From Eubacteriales bacterium (lineage in GTDB: Bacteria; Bacillota; Clostridia; Christensenellales; CAG-138), in NCBI GenBank assembly GCA_030695285.1, contig JAUYTF010000453.1:1-5785 (forward strand): a stretch of 5,785 bases of DNA, given 5' to 3'. The translations under genes and the position numbers were made by a program. Under the pieces are notes generated by a model. It was not told the origin of the DNA. It saw nothing but the letters and a program-made list of their open reading frames with translations, and did no database searches. Below are positions 1 through 5,262 of this stretch, in pieces; the stretch's first letter is position 1; each line of letters starts with the position of its first letter.

Positions 1-91
1 GGTCTATCGGGCGCGTGCCGCGTCACAGCTTTTTTTCACCGTGTATACGCGCGTTGACGCACGTCGATTTCTTTCTTGCATATGACACTTT

Positions 92-100
92 AGTATAACA
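92..100 (-). promoter_or_regulatory. Possible leftward extended -10 promoter
   Basis: On the minus strand the sequence TGTTATACT gives a good -10 hexamer (TATACT) with the upstream TG of an extended -10 element. No convincing -35 hexamer lies 16-18 bases upstream. It could drive a divergent gene beyond the left edge. The same AT-rich patch also reads TATAAC on the plus strand, so the direction is uncertain. Confidence 0.25.
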
Positions 101-127
101 TATCACATTGTATGAAATCGACCGTTG

Positions 128-151
128 TTGGGAAAGTTTGGGAAAGTTTGG
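128..151. repeat. Short tandem repeat, 2.4 copies of a decamer
   Basis: The decamer TTGGGAAAGT occurs twice in direct succession and is followed by a further TTGG. It lies about 80 bases upstream of the dinB -35 box. Two exact copies spaced by one helical turn could be a binding site for a dimeric regulator, or a chance slippage product. Nothing in the sequence decides between these. Confidence 0.6.
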
Positions 152-232
152 CACTGGTTGCGCCGCTTTTTTGCGTACAGGCGCGCGGGCTGCCGTTGCA
201 CCAAACGGTGTTTCCAGCTCATACCTGCGCCC

Positions 233-260
233 TTGACAAACCCGCTAAATGGGGTATACT
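233..260 (+). promoter_or_regulatory. Promoter of the dinB unit (sigma-A type)
   Basis: A perfect -35 hexamer TTGACA (233-238) is separated by 16 bases from a -10 hexamer TATACT (255-260). Transcription should start near 267, giving a leader of about 67 bases to the dinB ATG. The near-consensus promoter with an SOS palindrome right behind it is the usual design of a strong promoter held off by LexA. Confidence 0.85.
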
Positions 261-267
261 ATAGATA

Positions 268-281
268 CGAACATTAGTTCG
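268..281. promoter_or_regulatory. SOS box (LexA/DinR operator)
   Basis: CGAACATTAGTTCG has perfect palindromic arms, CGAAC-N4-GTTCG, matching the Gram-positive SOS box core known from Bacillus (CGAAC-N4-GTTCG type). It begins 7 bases after the -10 hexamer and therefore covers the expected transcription start. Bound LexA would block the promoter, and RecA-stimulated LexA self-cleavage after DNA damage would release it. That the next gene encodes a translesion polymerase, a classic SOS target, independently supports the call. Confidence 0.88.
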
Positions 282-333
282 CATTTTTATCGTTGCCGCA
301 TTTTCCCCACAGAGCGGCGGAAAGGGCACGCCG

Positions 334-1611
334 ATGGGACGCAGAATCCTCCACGCGGATTTCAACAGCTTCTACGCCTCGGTAGCGTGCTTTCTCGACC
401 CCGCGCTCAGGCCGCACCCCGTTGCGGTGGCGGGCAATCCCGAGGCACGGCACGGCATCATCCTCGCCAAAAACGAGCTGGCAAAAAAGTTCGGCGTCAA
501 GACGGGCGAGGCTATCTGGCAGGCAAAGCAGAAATGCCCGCTGCTGGTGACGGTTAAGCCCGACTTTGAATCGTATCATAAATTTTCCGCGCTGGGGCGT
601 GCGGTCTATGGCGAGTATTCCGACCGGGTGGAGGCCTTCGGCCTCGACGAAAACTGGGTGGACGTCACCGCCTCCACGGCGGACATGGCAGACGCAAAAC
701 GCCTCGCGGAGGTCATCCGGAGCCGCATCCGCGAGGAGCTGGGCATTACGGTCTCCATCGGGGTTGCGGACAACAAGGTGTTTGCAAAGCTGGGGTCGGA
801 CATCAAAAAACCGGACGCGGTCACGCTCGTCTCGCCGGAGAATTATCAATCTGTCGCCTGGTCGCTGCCCGCGCGGGAGCTGCTGTATGTCGGCAGAGCC
901 ACGGAAGCGAAACTGCTCAAATACGGCATCGTCACCATTGGCGATCTTGCCACCACGCCGGAGGCGTTTTTGCGCGCGCAGTTTGGCAAATGCGGCACCA
1001 TGCTCTCCGCGTTTGCCAACGGTCTGGACGCATCGCCCGTGGCGCGCACCGTCGTCCAGCAGCCGGTGAAATCCGTCGGCAACGGACTGACTACCCCGCG
1101 GGATCTCGTCAACGACGAGGACGTGTATCTGACCATATCGATGCTGGCGGAGAGCGTCGCTATGCGCTTGCGGGAGCACGGCGTGCGCGCAAAGACCGCG
1201 CATCTGTGCGTGCGGGACGTCGGATTGTCTTCGTTCATTCGCCAGACGAAGCTGGATCACCCGACGAATATCACCATCGAGATCTCCCGCGCCTGCATGC
1301 AGCTCTTTCGCGAAAACTACACTTGGCAGGTGCCAATTCGCTCGCTGACGGTGTCCTGCTCCGACCTCATCGGCATGGACAACCCCGTGCAGCTCTCGCT
1401 CTTTGACGATGAGGCCCCGCGCAGAAAGGCGGAGGCGGCGGAGGTCGCCGTGGACGATATTCGCAGGAGATTTGGCTACCGCTCCATCGGACGGGCGTTG
1501 TTTTTGAATGATCGCGAGATTGGGCTCATGGCGCCAAAGGTCGACCACACCGTGCATCCGGTTGGATACCTGCAAAATGCGACGATGGACAGCGTTGTCG
1601 GCAAACGGTAA
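334..1611 (+). CDS. dinB: DNA polymerase IV (Y-family translesion polymerase)
   Basis: Error-prone DNA polymerase that copies past damaged template bases. The 425 residues follow the family order. The N-terminal ILHADFNSFYASV block carries the metal-binding Asp9 and the steric-gate position Tyr14. The palm motif FGLDENWVDVT carries Asp105 and Glu106, so the catalytic acidic triad is complete. SIGVADNKVFAKLGSD (141-156) and the helix-hairpin-helix region near 180-215 follow, then the little-finger domain to about residue 345. QLSLF at 353-357 is a good beta-clamp binding motif; here about 68 more residues follow it, including a conserved-looking RRRFGYRSIGRALF stretch. The glutamate that usually follows YASV is Ala18. 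The ATG at 334 is chosen because GAAAGG lies 8 bases upstream and the family N-terminus begins there; an earlier start at 249 is in another frame. An SOS box controls the promoter. Family assignment is firm; assignment to DinB and not another Y-family subgroup is likely. Confidence 0.95.
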   Translation: MGRRILHADFNSFYASVACFLDPALRPHPVAVAGNPEARHGIILAKNELAKKFGVKTGEAIWQAKQKCPLLVTVKPDFESYHKFSALGRAVYGEYSDRVEAFGLDENWVDVTASTADMADAKRLAEVIRSRIREELGITVSIGVADNKVFAKLGSDIKKPDAVTLVSPENYQSVAWSLPARELLYVGRATEAKLLKYGIVTIGDLATTPEAFLRAQFGKCGTMLSAFANGLDASPVARTVVQQPVKSVGNGLTTPRDLVNDEDVYLTISMLAESVAMRLREHGVRAKTAHLCVRDVGLSSFIRQTKLDHPTNITIEISRACMQLFRENYTWQVPIRSLTVSCSDLIGMDNPVQLSLFDDEAPRRKAEAAEVAVDDIRRRFGYRSIGRALFLNDREIGLMAPKVDHTVHPVGYLQNATMDSVVGKR

Positions 1612-1665
1612 GCCATATCACGCATATTGACAGCACGCGCATTTGCGCATCGGGAGGGTTCTTTT

Positions 1666-1893
1666 ATGAAGGTCTATGTCGCGGTGGAGTTGACGATCGA
1701 TGAAGCGGGCGTGATGCACCCGCAGCGCATCCTCTGGGAGGACGGGCGAAAGTTTGAAATTTCGTCGATTTCGGATGTGCGGCGCGCGGCGAGCCTCAAG
1801 GCAGGCGGCAGCGGCATCCGCTATACCTGCCGCGTAGGCAAAAAGGACGCGTATCTCTACTATGAGGACCCGAAGTGGTTTGTCGATCCATGA
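1666..1893 (+). CDS. Small DinB-companion protein, function unknown
   Basis: A 75-residue protein starting 54 bases after dinB stops, with no terminator or promoter visible between them, so it is probably co-transcribed and damage-inducible. The ATG at 1666 is preferred over an in-frame start at 1627 because GGGAGGG sits 7 bases upstream. The sequence has an N-terminal beta-strand-like MKVYVAVELTI, a WEDGRKFEI motif (residues 24-32), then DVRRAASLKAGGSGIRYTC (38-55) and a C-terminal aromatic stretch YLYYEDPKWFV. There is no signal peptide or membrane segment. It reads like a compact beta-rich domain. From memory, short proteins with a W-x-DGR-x-[YF] core often sit beside Y-family polymerases in Firmicutes, and a related short domain (DUF6504-like) does so in actinobacteria; I cannot confirm homology here. 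A role as a polymerase accessory factor is inference from position only. Confidence 0.85.
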   Translation: MKVYVAVELTIDEAGVMHPQRILWEDGRKFEISSISDVRRAASLKAGGSGIRYTCRVGKKDAYLYYEDPKWFVDP

Positions 1894-1979
1894 ATATGAT
1901 ATTGGCAAGGCTGGAACTGTTTTGGTTCCTCCAGAGAAAGAAGAGCCGAAAGAAGAGAAAAAGATAGCTAACACGATCG

Positions 1980-2012
1980 GAAGCAGAAGATTTCTTTTGC
2001 TTCTTTTCTTTT
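1980..2012 (+). terminator. Intrinsic terminator of the dinB unit
   Basis: GAAGCAGAAGA (1980-1990) pairs with TCTTTTGCTTC (1993-2003) over 10-11 positions including one G-T wobble, with a minimal loop, followed by TTTTCTTTT. It lies 87 bases after the companion gene stops and just before the convergent rsmF ends. The stem is not GC-rich, so efficiency is uncertain. Read from the minus strand, the hairpin has no U tract directly behind it, so I do not call it bidirectional. Confidence 0.6.
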
Positions 2013-2025
2013 CAAAAAAGCAGGT

Positions 2026-3351
2026 TTATCGTATCCTTAACCCCTTGGGGATATGGTTTTTCAGCACCCCATCCACCGCCTTACCCCAGCCAACCGGGTG
2101 GCCGAGCACCGTCGCGGGACACCAGCCGGAGAGCGCGGGATTGCAGGCGACGGTTTCGCCCGCGAGAAAGCGGGAAAGCGCCTCCACTTCCAGCGGCACA
2201 GTCGCGCGAAACGCATTGGCGGGATACGCCATCGCGAGCGCGTGATCCGGCGTGAACCGCCCGTTTTTGAGTTCGCCCGCGAGCACGCCCGCGCGGACGA
2301 TATGCAAGCTCTTGAGCTCGCGCGGCAAAAGCGCAGGCGAAAGCAGCACTCTGCCATCCGGCAGGAGCATCGCCGTTGGCAAATCGATCACGAACGTCTC
2401 CCGCCAAAACGCCTCAAACGCGGGGATGCGCTCGCCCGCGGGTGCGACTAGCGCGACAGGGGCCACGGCAGAGGGCGCGTACGGAGCAGCGAAGTTCGCC
2501 TCGCCTTCGCCTGCGCGGACAAGCACCGCCATAAACTGCCCTTCGCCCACGGAAGAATGGGGATACATGCGGCGCGACTCGATCAAAACAAAATCTTGGT
2601 GCGCGGACAAAAACCGCTCGATTGCGCCCTCGTTCTCCTCCCGTGAAAAGGTGCAGGTACTGTAGACGAGCCTCCCTTCGGGTTTGAGCAGCAAGGAAGC
2701 ACTCTGCAAAATCTGCTCCTGCCGCGCGGCGCAGGCAAGCACATGTTCCCTTGACCATTCGCGTATCGCGGTCTCGTCCTTGCGGAACATCCCCTCGCCG
2801 GAGCAGGGCGCGTCCACCAGCACCACGTCAAAACACGCGCCGAGCGCAGAGGCCAGCGCGTCGGGACGCATGCAGGTGACCAGCGCGTTGCTCACACCCA
2901 GCCGCTCGATGTTCCCCGCGAGGATTTCCGCGCGACTGCGCACCGGCTCGTTGGCAACGAGCAGGCCGGTGTTTTGCATCATGGCGGCGAGCTGGGTGGT
3001 CTTTCCCCCGGGAGCTGCGCAAAGGTCGAGCACCGTCATCCCCGCCCCCGCTTGCGTCAGCGCGGCGGGCGCCTGCGCGGCGGGTTCCTGCACATAGCAA
3101 AGCCCCGCGGCGTGCAGCGGTTGGCGGCCGATGGCGACATCGTCCTTAAAAAAGAAGCTCTCCGGCAGAATGCCCGTGGGCGTGAGCGAAACGTCCGTCT
3201 GCGCGACAAAATCCGCTGCCGTGGTTTTTAGCAGATTGACGCGAAGCGCGCGCGCGGGCTTTTCTTCCATCGCGGCAAGATACGCGGCAAACTCCGTTTC
3301 GCCCAGCTGCGCCCGCATGCGGGTTAGATATGCCTCCGGCAGGTTTTGCAT
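2026..3351 (-). CDS. rsmF: 16S rRNA cytosine-C5 methyltransferase, RsmF type (NOL1/NOP2/Sun family)
   Basis: SAM-dependent enzyme that methylates carbon 5 of a cytosine in ribosomal RNA; it acts in the cytoplasm during ribosome assembly. The 441 residues are full length for the family. The N-terminal RNA-binding part includes RALRVNLLKT (34-43) and the conserved YVQEPAAQAP (86-95). The Rossmann domain shows the SAM motif DLCAAPGGKTTQLA (109-122), motif IV DAPCSGEGMFRK (180-191) with Cys183, and motif VI YSTCTFSREENE (230-241) with Cys233, the expected nucleophile. The C-terminal part ends in GWGKAVDGVLKNHIPKGLRI, typical of the PUA-like RsmF C-terminal domain. The ATG has AAAGGAG 8 bases upstream. 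It has its own promoter and is transcribed towards dinB. The exact rRNA target is not readable from sequence; the E. coli enzyme modifies C1407 of 16S rRNA, and Gram-positive relatives can modify more than one site. Confidence 0.93.
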   Translation of the reverse strand: MQNLPEAYLTRMRAQLGETEFAAYLAAMEEKPARALRVNLLKTTAADFVAQTDVSLTPTGILPESFFFKDDVAIGRQPLHAAGLCYVQEPAAQAPAALTQAGAGMTVLDLCAAPGGKTTQLAAMMQNTGLLVANEPVRSRAEILAGNIERLGVSNALVTCMRPDALASALGACFDVVLVDAPCSGEGMFRKDETAIREWSREHVLACAARQEQILQSASLLLKPEGRLVYSTCTFSREENEGAIERFLSAHQDFVLIESRRMYPHSSVGEGQFMAVLVRAGEGEANFAAPYAPSAVAPVALVAPAGERIPAFEAFWRETFVIDLPTAMLLPDGRVLLSPALLPRELKSLHIVRAGVLAGELKNGRFTPDHALAMAYPANAFRATVPLEVEALSRFLAGETVACNPALSGWCPATVLGHPVGWGKAVDGVLKNHIPKGLRIR

Positions 3352-3387
3352 TCGACTGGCTCCTTTGTTCTATTGATACTCTTTTTT

Positions 3388-3418
3388 ATTATAACATCCA
3401 ACAATCGTATTTCGGCAA
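3388..3418 (-). promoter_or_regulatory. Promoter of rsmF (extended -10)
   Basis: On the minus strand TGTTATAAT supplies a perfect -10 hexamer (3388-3393) plus the TG of an extended -10. The best -35 candidate is TTGCCG (3413-3418), four of six matches at a long 19-base spacing, so the extended -10 probably carries most of the strength. Start is expected near 3381, about 30 bases before the rsmF ATG. The -35 candidate overlaps the U tract of the metAA terminator. Confidence 0.7.
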
Positions 3419-3451
3419 AACAAAGGCTCCCGCGTGGGAGCCATTGTTTTT
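3416..3451. terminator. Intrinsic terminator of metAA, symmetric hairpin
   Basis: GGCTCCC (3425-3431) pairs perfectly with GGGAGCC (3436-3442) around a four-base loop. On the minus strand it is followed by TTTGTTTTG, right after the metAA stop codon, so it ends metAA transcription and insulates rsmF. On the plus strand it is followed by ATTGTTTTT, so it could also stop antisense transcription coming through rsmF. Confidence 0.9.
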
Positions 3452-3453
3452 CG

Positions 3454-4386
3454 TTATTCCGCGTGCTGCGCGGGGATCGCGTTGAGATCGTACGGGGTCT
3501 CCTGATAGACAAAATAGTTCAGCCAGTTGGAGAACAAGAGCGAACCATGCGCGCGCCATGTGATCATCGGCTGCAGGGTGTCGTCGTCGTTGGGATAATA
3601 GTTTTTCGGGATCTCGATGGGCTTGCCCGCGGCTTTGTCCCGGCGGTATTCCAGCTCCAGCGTCTTTGCGTCATATTCGCTGTGGCCTGTGACAAACACG
3701 CGCCGCCCGTCCCGCGAGGCCGCGAGAAACAACCCCGCCTGCTGGGACGTGGCTAAAATGTCGAGATCGCGAATCTTCGCCGCGTCGGAAACGAGAATCG
3801 TCGTGTGCCGCGAATGCGGTGCCATGAACTGCTCGTCAAACCCGCGCAGGAGCCGATGGGAGCGATCCAGCACCACATGCGGGAATATGCCGAACATCTT
3901 CTTTGGCAGCGGCTGCTTCTCCACACCGTAAAAATGATACAGCCCCGCCTGCGCCGCCCAGCAGATATAGAGCGTGGAAAACACGTTGTGATCCGCCCAG
4001 TCCATGAGCCGCACGAGCTCGTCCCAATAGTGCACGTCCGTAAAGTCGAGGTTTTCCACCGGCGCGCCCGTGATCACGAGCCCGTCGAATTGCTCCTCTC
4101 TTACCTCATCGAAGGTGCGGTAAAACGAATCCAGATAATCCTGCGAAGTATTCTGGCTCTGATAGCTGCCGGTGCGAAGAAGCGTCACCTCCACCTGCAG
4201 CGGCGTGTTGGCAAGCAGGCGGAGAATCTGCGTCTCGGTCGTCTGCTTGGTGGGCATGAGGTTGAGAATCGCGATGCGCAGCGGGCGGATATCCTGCTGG
4301 GCTGCGCGCTGCTGCGGCATGACGAATATATTCTCCTGCGCGAGCAAATCGCCCGCGGGAAGTCCGTCCGGAATTTTGATCGGCAT
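3454..4386 (-). CDS. metAA: Homoserine O-acetyltransferase (MetA family)
   Basis: Transfers an acyl group to the hydroxyl of L-homoserine, the committing step of methionine synthesis from aspartate. At 310 residues, with no gaps against the usual numbering, it keeps catalytic Cys142 in [14 protein letters not shown] (141-154), and His235 and Glu237 in VTGHSEYD (232-239). Other family blocks are [18 protein letters not shown] (36-53), [11 protein letters not shown] (101-111), [11 protein letters not shown] (174-184) and [21 protein letters not shown] (275-295). Residue 111 is Glu (PVENLDF); in this family Glu111 marks acetyl-CoA use, whereas the succinyl-CoA enzymes such as E. coli MetA have Gly there. 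Hence acetyltransferase in spite of its similarity to succinyltransferases. The ATG at 4386 is chosen over an upstream in-frame start at 4608: AGAGGG lies 8 bases before it, the family begins [11 protein letters not shown], and the extra 74 residues look non-coding. A long leader with a terminator precedes it. Confidence 0.95.
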   Translation of the reverse strand: MPIKIPDGLPAGDLLAQENIFVMPQQRAAQQDIRPLRIAILNLMPTKQTTETQILRLLANTPLQVEVTLLRTGSYQSQNTSQDYLDSFYRTFDEVREEQFDGLVITGAPVENLDFTDVHYWDELVRLMDWADHNVFSTLYICWAAQAGLYHFYGVEKQPLPKKMFGIFPHVVLDRSHRLLRGFDEQFMAPHSRHTTILVSDAAKIRDLDILATSQQAGLFLAASRDGRRVFVTGHSEYDAKTLELEYRRDKAAGKPIEIPKNYYPNDDDTLQPMITWRAHGSLLFSNWLNYFVYQETPYDLNAIPAQHAE

Positions 4387-4866
4387 ATGGTAAACCCTCT
4401 TTCGTATCGTTCTTTTCTGGTGATTTGTGTCTGCGGCGATTCTCCGGCTGCCCCGGCGCGCTTGCGCGCAACAGGCATAAAAAACACCGCTCGGCTTTCC
4501 CTCCTGCACATTTGGTGCAAGCCTCGGTTCAGCCTTCGGCGCCCGTAGAAGTATCGTTGATCTTTCGCACGCTGCAAACGCAGATTTTCTCCCGGCAGGC
4601 GGGCGCAACTGCCCTGCCCGGCCGCGGGAACAGCATATCCCCCCCCTCTTTAGAGGGCAGCCGCCGCCGCATCCGCTTGCTTCGCGTGCTGTCGCATTCG
4701 CATGGCGGGCAGTCTTTCGGCGCGGGCAAGCGCGGCACGCGCAGCAGAAAGGCCCGCACAGCGTGTGCGCAGGTTGCTTTTGTTGCGGTTGTGCGGTTGT
4801 ACGTTTGCCGTCTGCATCGTGTGTTTGTGCTCCAACTTTGTGGGTTTTTCGCTGTTTTGCTATGTT
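4387..4866 (-). promoter_or_regulatory. Long structured 5' leader of metAA, class unrecognised
   Basis: If the promoter at 4873-4901 is used, the metAA transcript has about 480 untranslated bases. Hairpins visible on the minus strand, 5' to 3', are: CGCACA/TGTGCG around 4755-4769; a wide stem CGCGTGC/GCACGCG (4735-4741 with 4683-4689); a strong 8-bp stem with one mismatch (4613-4621 with 4591-4599); CTGC-GTTT-GCAG (4572-4583); a terminator-like element (4479-4528); and GCGCG/CGCGC (4456-4469), which lies about 70 bases before the start codon. This layout of upstream structure, terminator and then gene is that of an attenuator or riboswitch. I looked for and did not see the SAM-I core (CUUAUC, GAGGGA-N-GGCCC), the T-box antiterminator (GGUGGNACCGCG), or the THF, cobalamin and TPP cores. 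It may be a divergent member, a new class, or simply GC-rich filler with chance stems. Confidence 0.45.
4479..4528 (-). terminator. Candidate attenuator terminator in the metAA leader
   Basis: Read on the minus strand, ACCG-A-GGCTT (4528-4519) pairs with AAGCC-GAG-CGGT (4497-4486): nine base pairs with a small internal loop. A subhairpin GCAC-CAAAT-GTGC (4518-4506) sits in the loop. A G and then six T (4484-4479) follow. It lies about 90 bases before the metAA start, and no other minus-strand gene is near that it could terminate. GGCT at 4534-4531 could also pair with AAGCC, which would offer an alternative fold. The internal loop makes stability moderate. Confidence 0.5.
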
Positions 4867-4872
4867 TTAACC

Positions 4873-4901
4873 ATCCTATCAGAACAATTGCGCTTTTTCA
4901 A
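4873..4901 (-). promoter_or_regulatory. Candidate metAA promoter
   Basis: On the minus strand TTGAAA (4901-4896) is followed at exactly 17 bases by TAGGAT (4878-4873), with TGA directly before the -10, an extended -10 feature. Five of six bases match at each hexamer or nearly so. Start would be near 4866. A weaker alternative nearer the gene is TTGCAG-16-GATACT around 4552-4579, which would shorten the leader but still keep the terminator inside it. Confidence 0.6.
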
Positions 4902-4954
4902 GCTTTATCGGCGCATTTGCGCGCTGGCGCTCGGCGTTTTTGCCGCGCAGCGCG

Positions 4955-4983
4955 TGGATTTTTTCGCGCATTCCATTTATAAT
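4955..4983 (+). promoter_or_regulatory. Possible second plus-strand promoter
   Basis: A perfect -10 hexamer TATAAT (4978-4983) lies 17 bases after TGGATT (4955-4960), which matches only three of six -35 bases. It could add to expression of the ABC transporter operon from about 270 bases upstream, or start a short non-coding transcript. The AT-rich hexamer stands out in GC-rich surroundings but may be chance. Confidence 0.35.
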
Positions 4984-5038
4984 GAAGCAAACCCTGCTCC
5001 TTGCGCCCGATCGAAAAAGCCGGATCTGAACGCCTCGC

Positions 5039-5064
5039 AAAAAAGCGGTTCCCTGCCGCCGCTT
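5039..5064 (-). terminator. Terminator-like hairpin, minus strand
   Basis: On the minus strand AAGCGG (5064-5059) pairs with CCGCTT (5048-5043) around a ten-base loop and is followed by TTTTG. No minus-strand gene lies upstream of it, so it would catch antisense transcripts leaving the ABC gene or end a small leftward RNA. It would also shield the metAA promoter region. The six-pair stem is weak. Confidence 0.3.
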
Positions 5065-5131
5065 CCGAAGTTTTCTACAGCGTGTCTTTCAGGAGTTTAC
5101 AATTGCGTTGCATTCTCCCCCGGCGCGAGCG

Positions 5132-5160
5132 TTGACAGAATGCAGCACGAGGCGTATGAT
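5132..5160 (+). promoter_or_regulatory. Promoter of the ABC transporter operon
   Basis: A perfect -35 TTGACA (5132-5137), a 17-base spacer and TATGAT (5155-5160) make a near-consensus sigma-A promoter. Start is expected near 5167, leaving a leader of about 96 bases. So strong a promoter in front of a transporter, with an inverted repeat at the start point, suggests control by repression. Confidence 0.85.
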
Positions 5161-5166
5161 ATATGC

Positions 5167-5185
5167 GTATTAGTACGAGTAATAC
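5167..5185. promoter_or_regulatory. Candidate operator: inverted repeat at the transcription start
   Basis: GTATTA-N7-TAATAC is a perfect six-base inverted repeat with a 13-base centre-to-centre spacing. It begins at the predicted start of the strong promoter before the ABC gene. Position and symmetry fit an operator for a dimeric repressor; GntR, PadR, TetR and MerR-type regulators often control such transporters. No regulator gene is in the window, so the family cannot be named. Confidence 0.55.
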
Positions 5186-5199
5186 ACTTGCTCCGCCGT

Positions 5200-5213
5200 G
5201 AAACAATCGTTTC
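5200..5213 (+). repeat. Small inverted repeat in the ABC transporter leader
   Basis: GAAAC-AATC-GTTTC is a perfect five-base inverted repeat in the 5' untranslated region, 15 bases after the candidate operator. It could form a small hairpin in RNA, perhaps extended by CCGCC (5193-5197) pairing with GGCGG downstream. No U tract follows, so it is not a terminator. Confidence 0.4.
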
Positions 5214-5262
5214 GGTTCAACGGGCGGCAGCAGGAAGGCTCAAATGTGGTCAGGGAGGAACG

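Larger units (their letters stand above)
1..232. other. Gene-free upstream region of the dinB unit
   Basis: No reading frame here has a ribosome binding site and plausible composition. The stretch between about 70 and 120 is AT-rich compared with the surrounding GC-rich DNA, which fits a promoter region. It holds a short tandem decamer and a possible leftward promoter, listed separately. A leftward gene could start at or beyond the left edge. A GTG at 26-24 on the minus strand has a GGTGA-like site upstream, but only eight codons are visible, so I do not call a gene. Confidence 0.5.
4902..5131. other. Intergenic region between divergent metAA and ABC transporter promoters
   Basis: No reading frame with a ribosome binding site is visible. 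The stretch holds a possible plus-strand promoter (4955-4983) and a minus-strand terminator-like hairpin (5039-5064), both listed separately. A 15-codon frame starting ATG-AAG at 4982 overlaps the -10 hexamer and lacks a ribosome binding site, so it is not called. Confidence 0.4.

Noticed and set aside
274..1575. 433-codon open frame on the minus strand opposite dinB
   Set aside because: It is fully antisense to a polymerase gene with all catalytic motifs, its protein is rich in Arg, His and Gly without any family motif, and it has no ribosome binding site. It arises from the GC-rich codon use of dinB.
1894..1932. Hairpin GGAAC/GTTCC after the companion gene as its terminator
   Set aside because: The five-pair stem has no U tract after it on either strand; the hairpin at 1980-2012 is a better candidate.
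3454..4608. Longer metAA with 74 extra N-terminal residues
   Set aside because: The extra part is Arg/Ala-rich and unlike the family, overlaps the leader terminator, and a well-placed AGAGGG supports the start at 4386, where the family sequence MPIKIPD begins.
4650..4835. Possible leader peptide in the metAA 5' region (minus strand, about 55-61 codons)
   Set aside because: The GGAG upstream is about 12 bases from the ATG, the composition looks random (Arg/Ala-rich), and it shows no run of methionine codons as expected for classical attenuation by methionine.
4387..4866. Known SAM-I riboswitch or methionyl T-box in the metAA leader
   Set aside because: The near-invariant core sequences of both were looked for on the minus strand and not found, so a named class cannot be supported by eye.
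4425..4982. 185-codon plus-strand open frame across the metAA leader
   Set aside because: It starts at TTG without a ribosome binding site, has low-complexity Arg/Ala/Leu composition and no motif, and overlaps the start of metAA and its predicted promoter.
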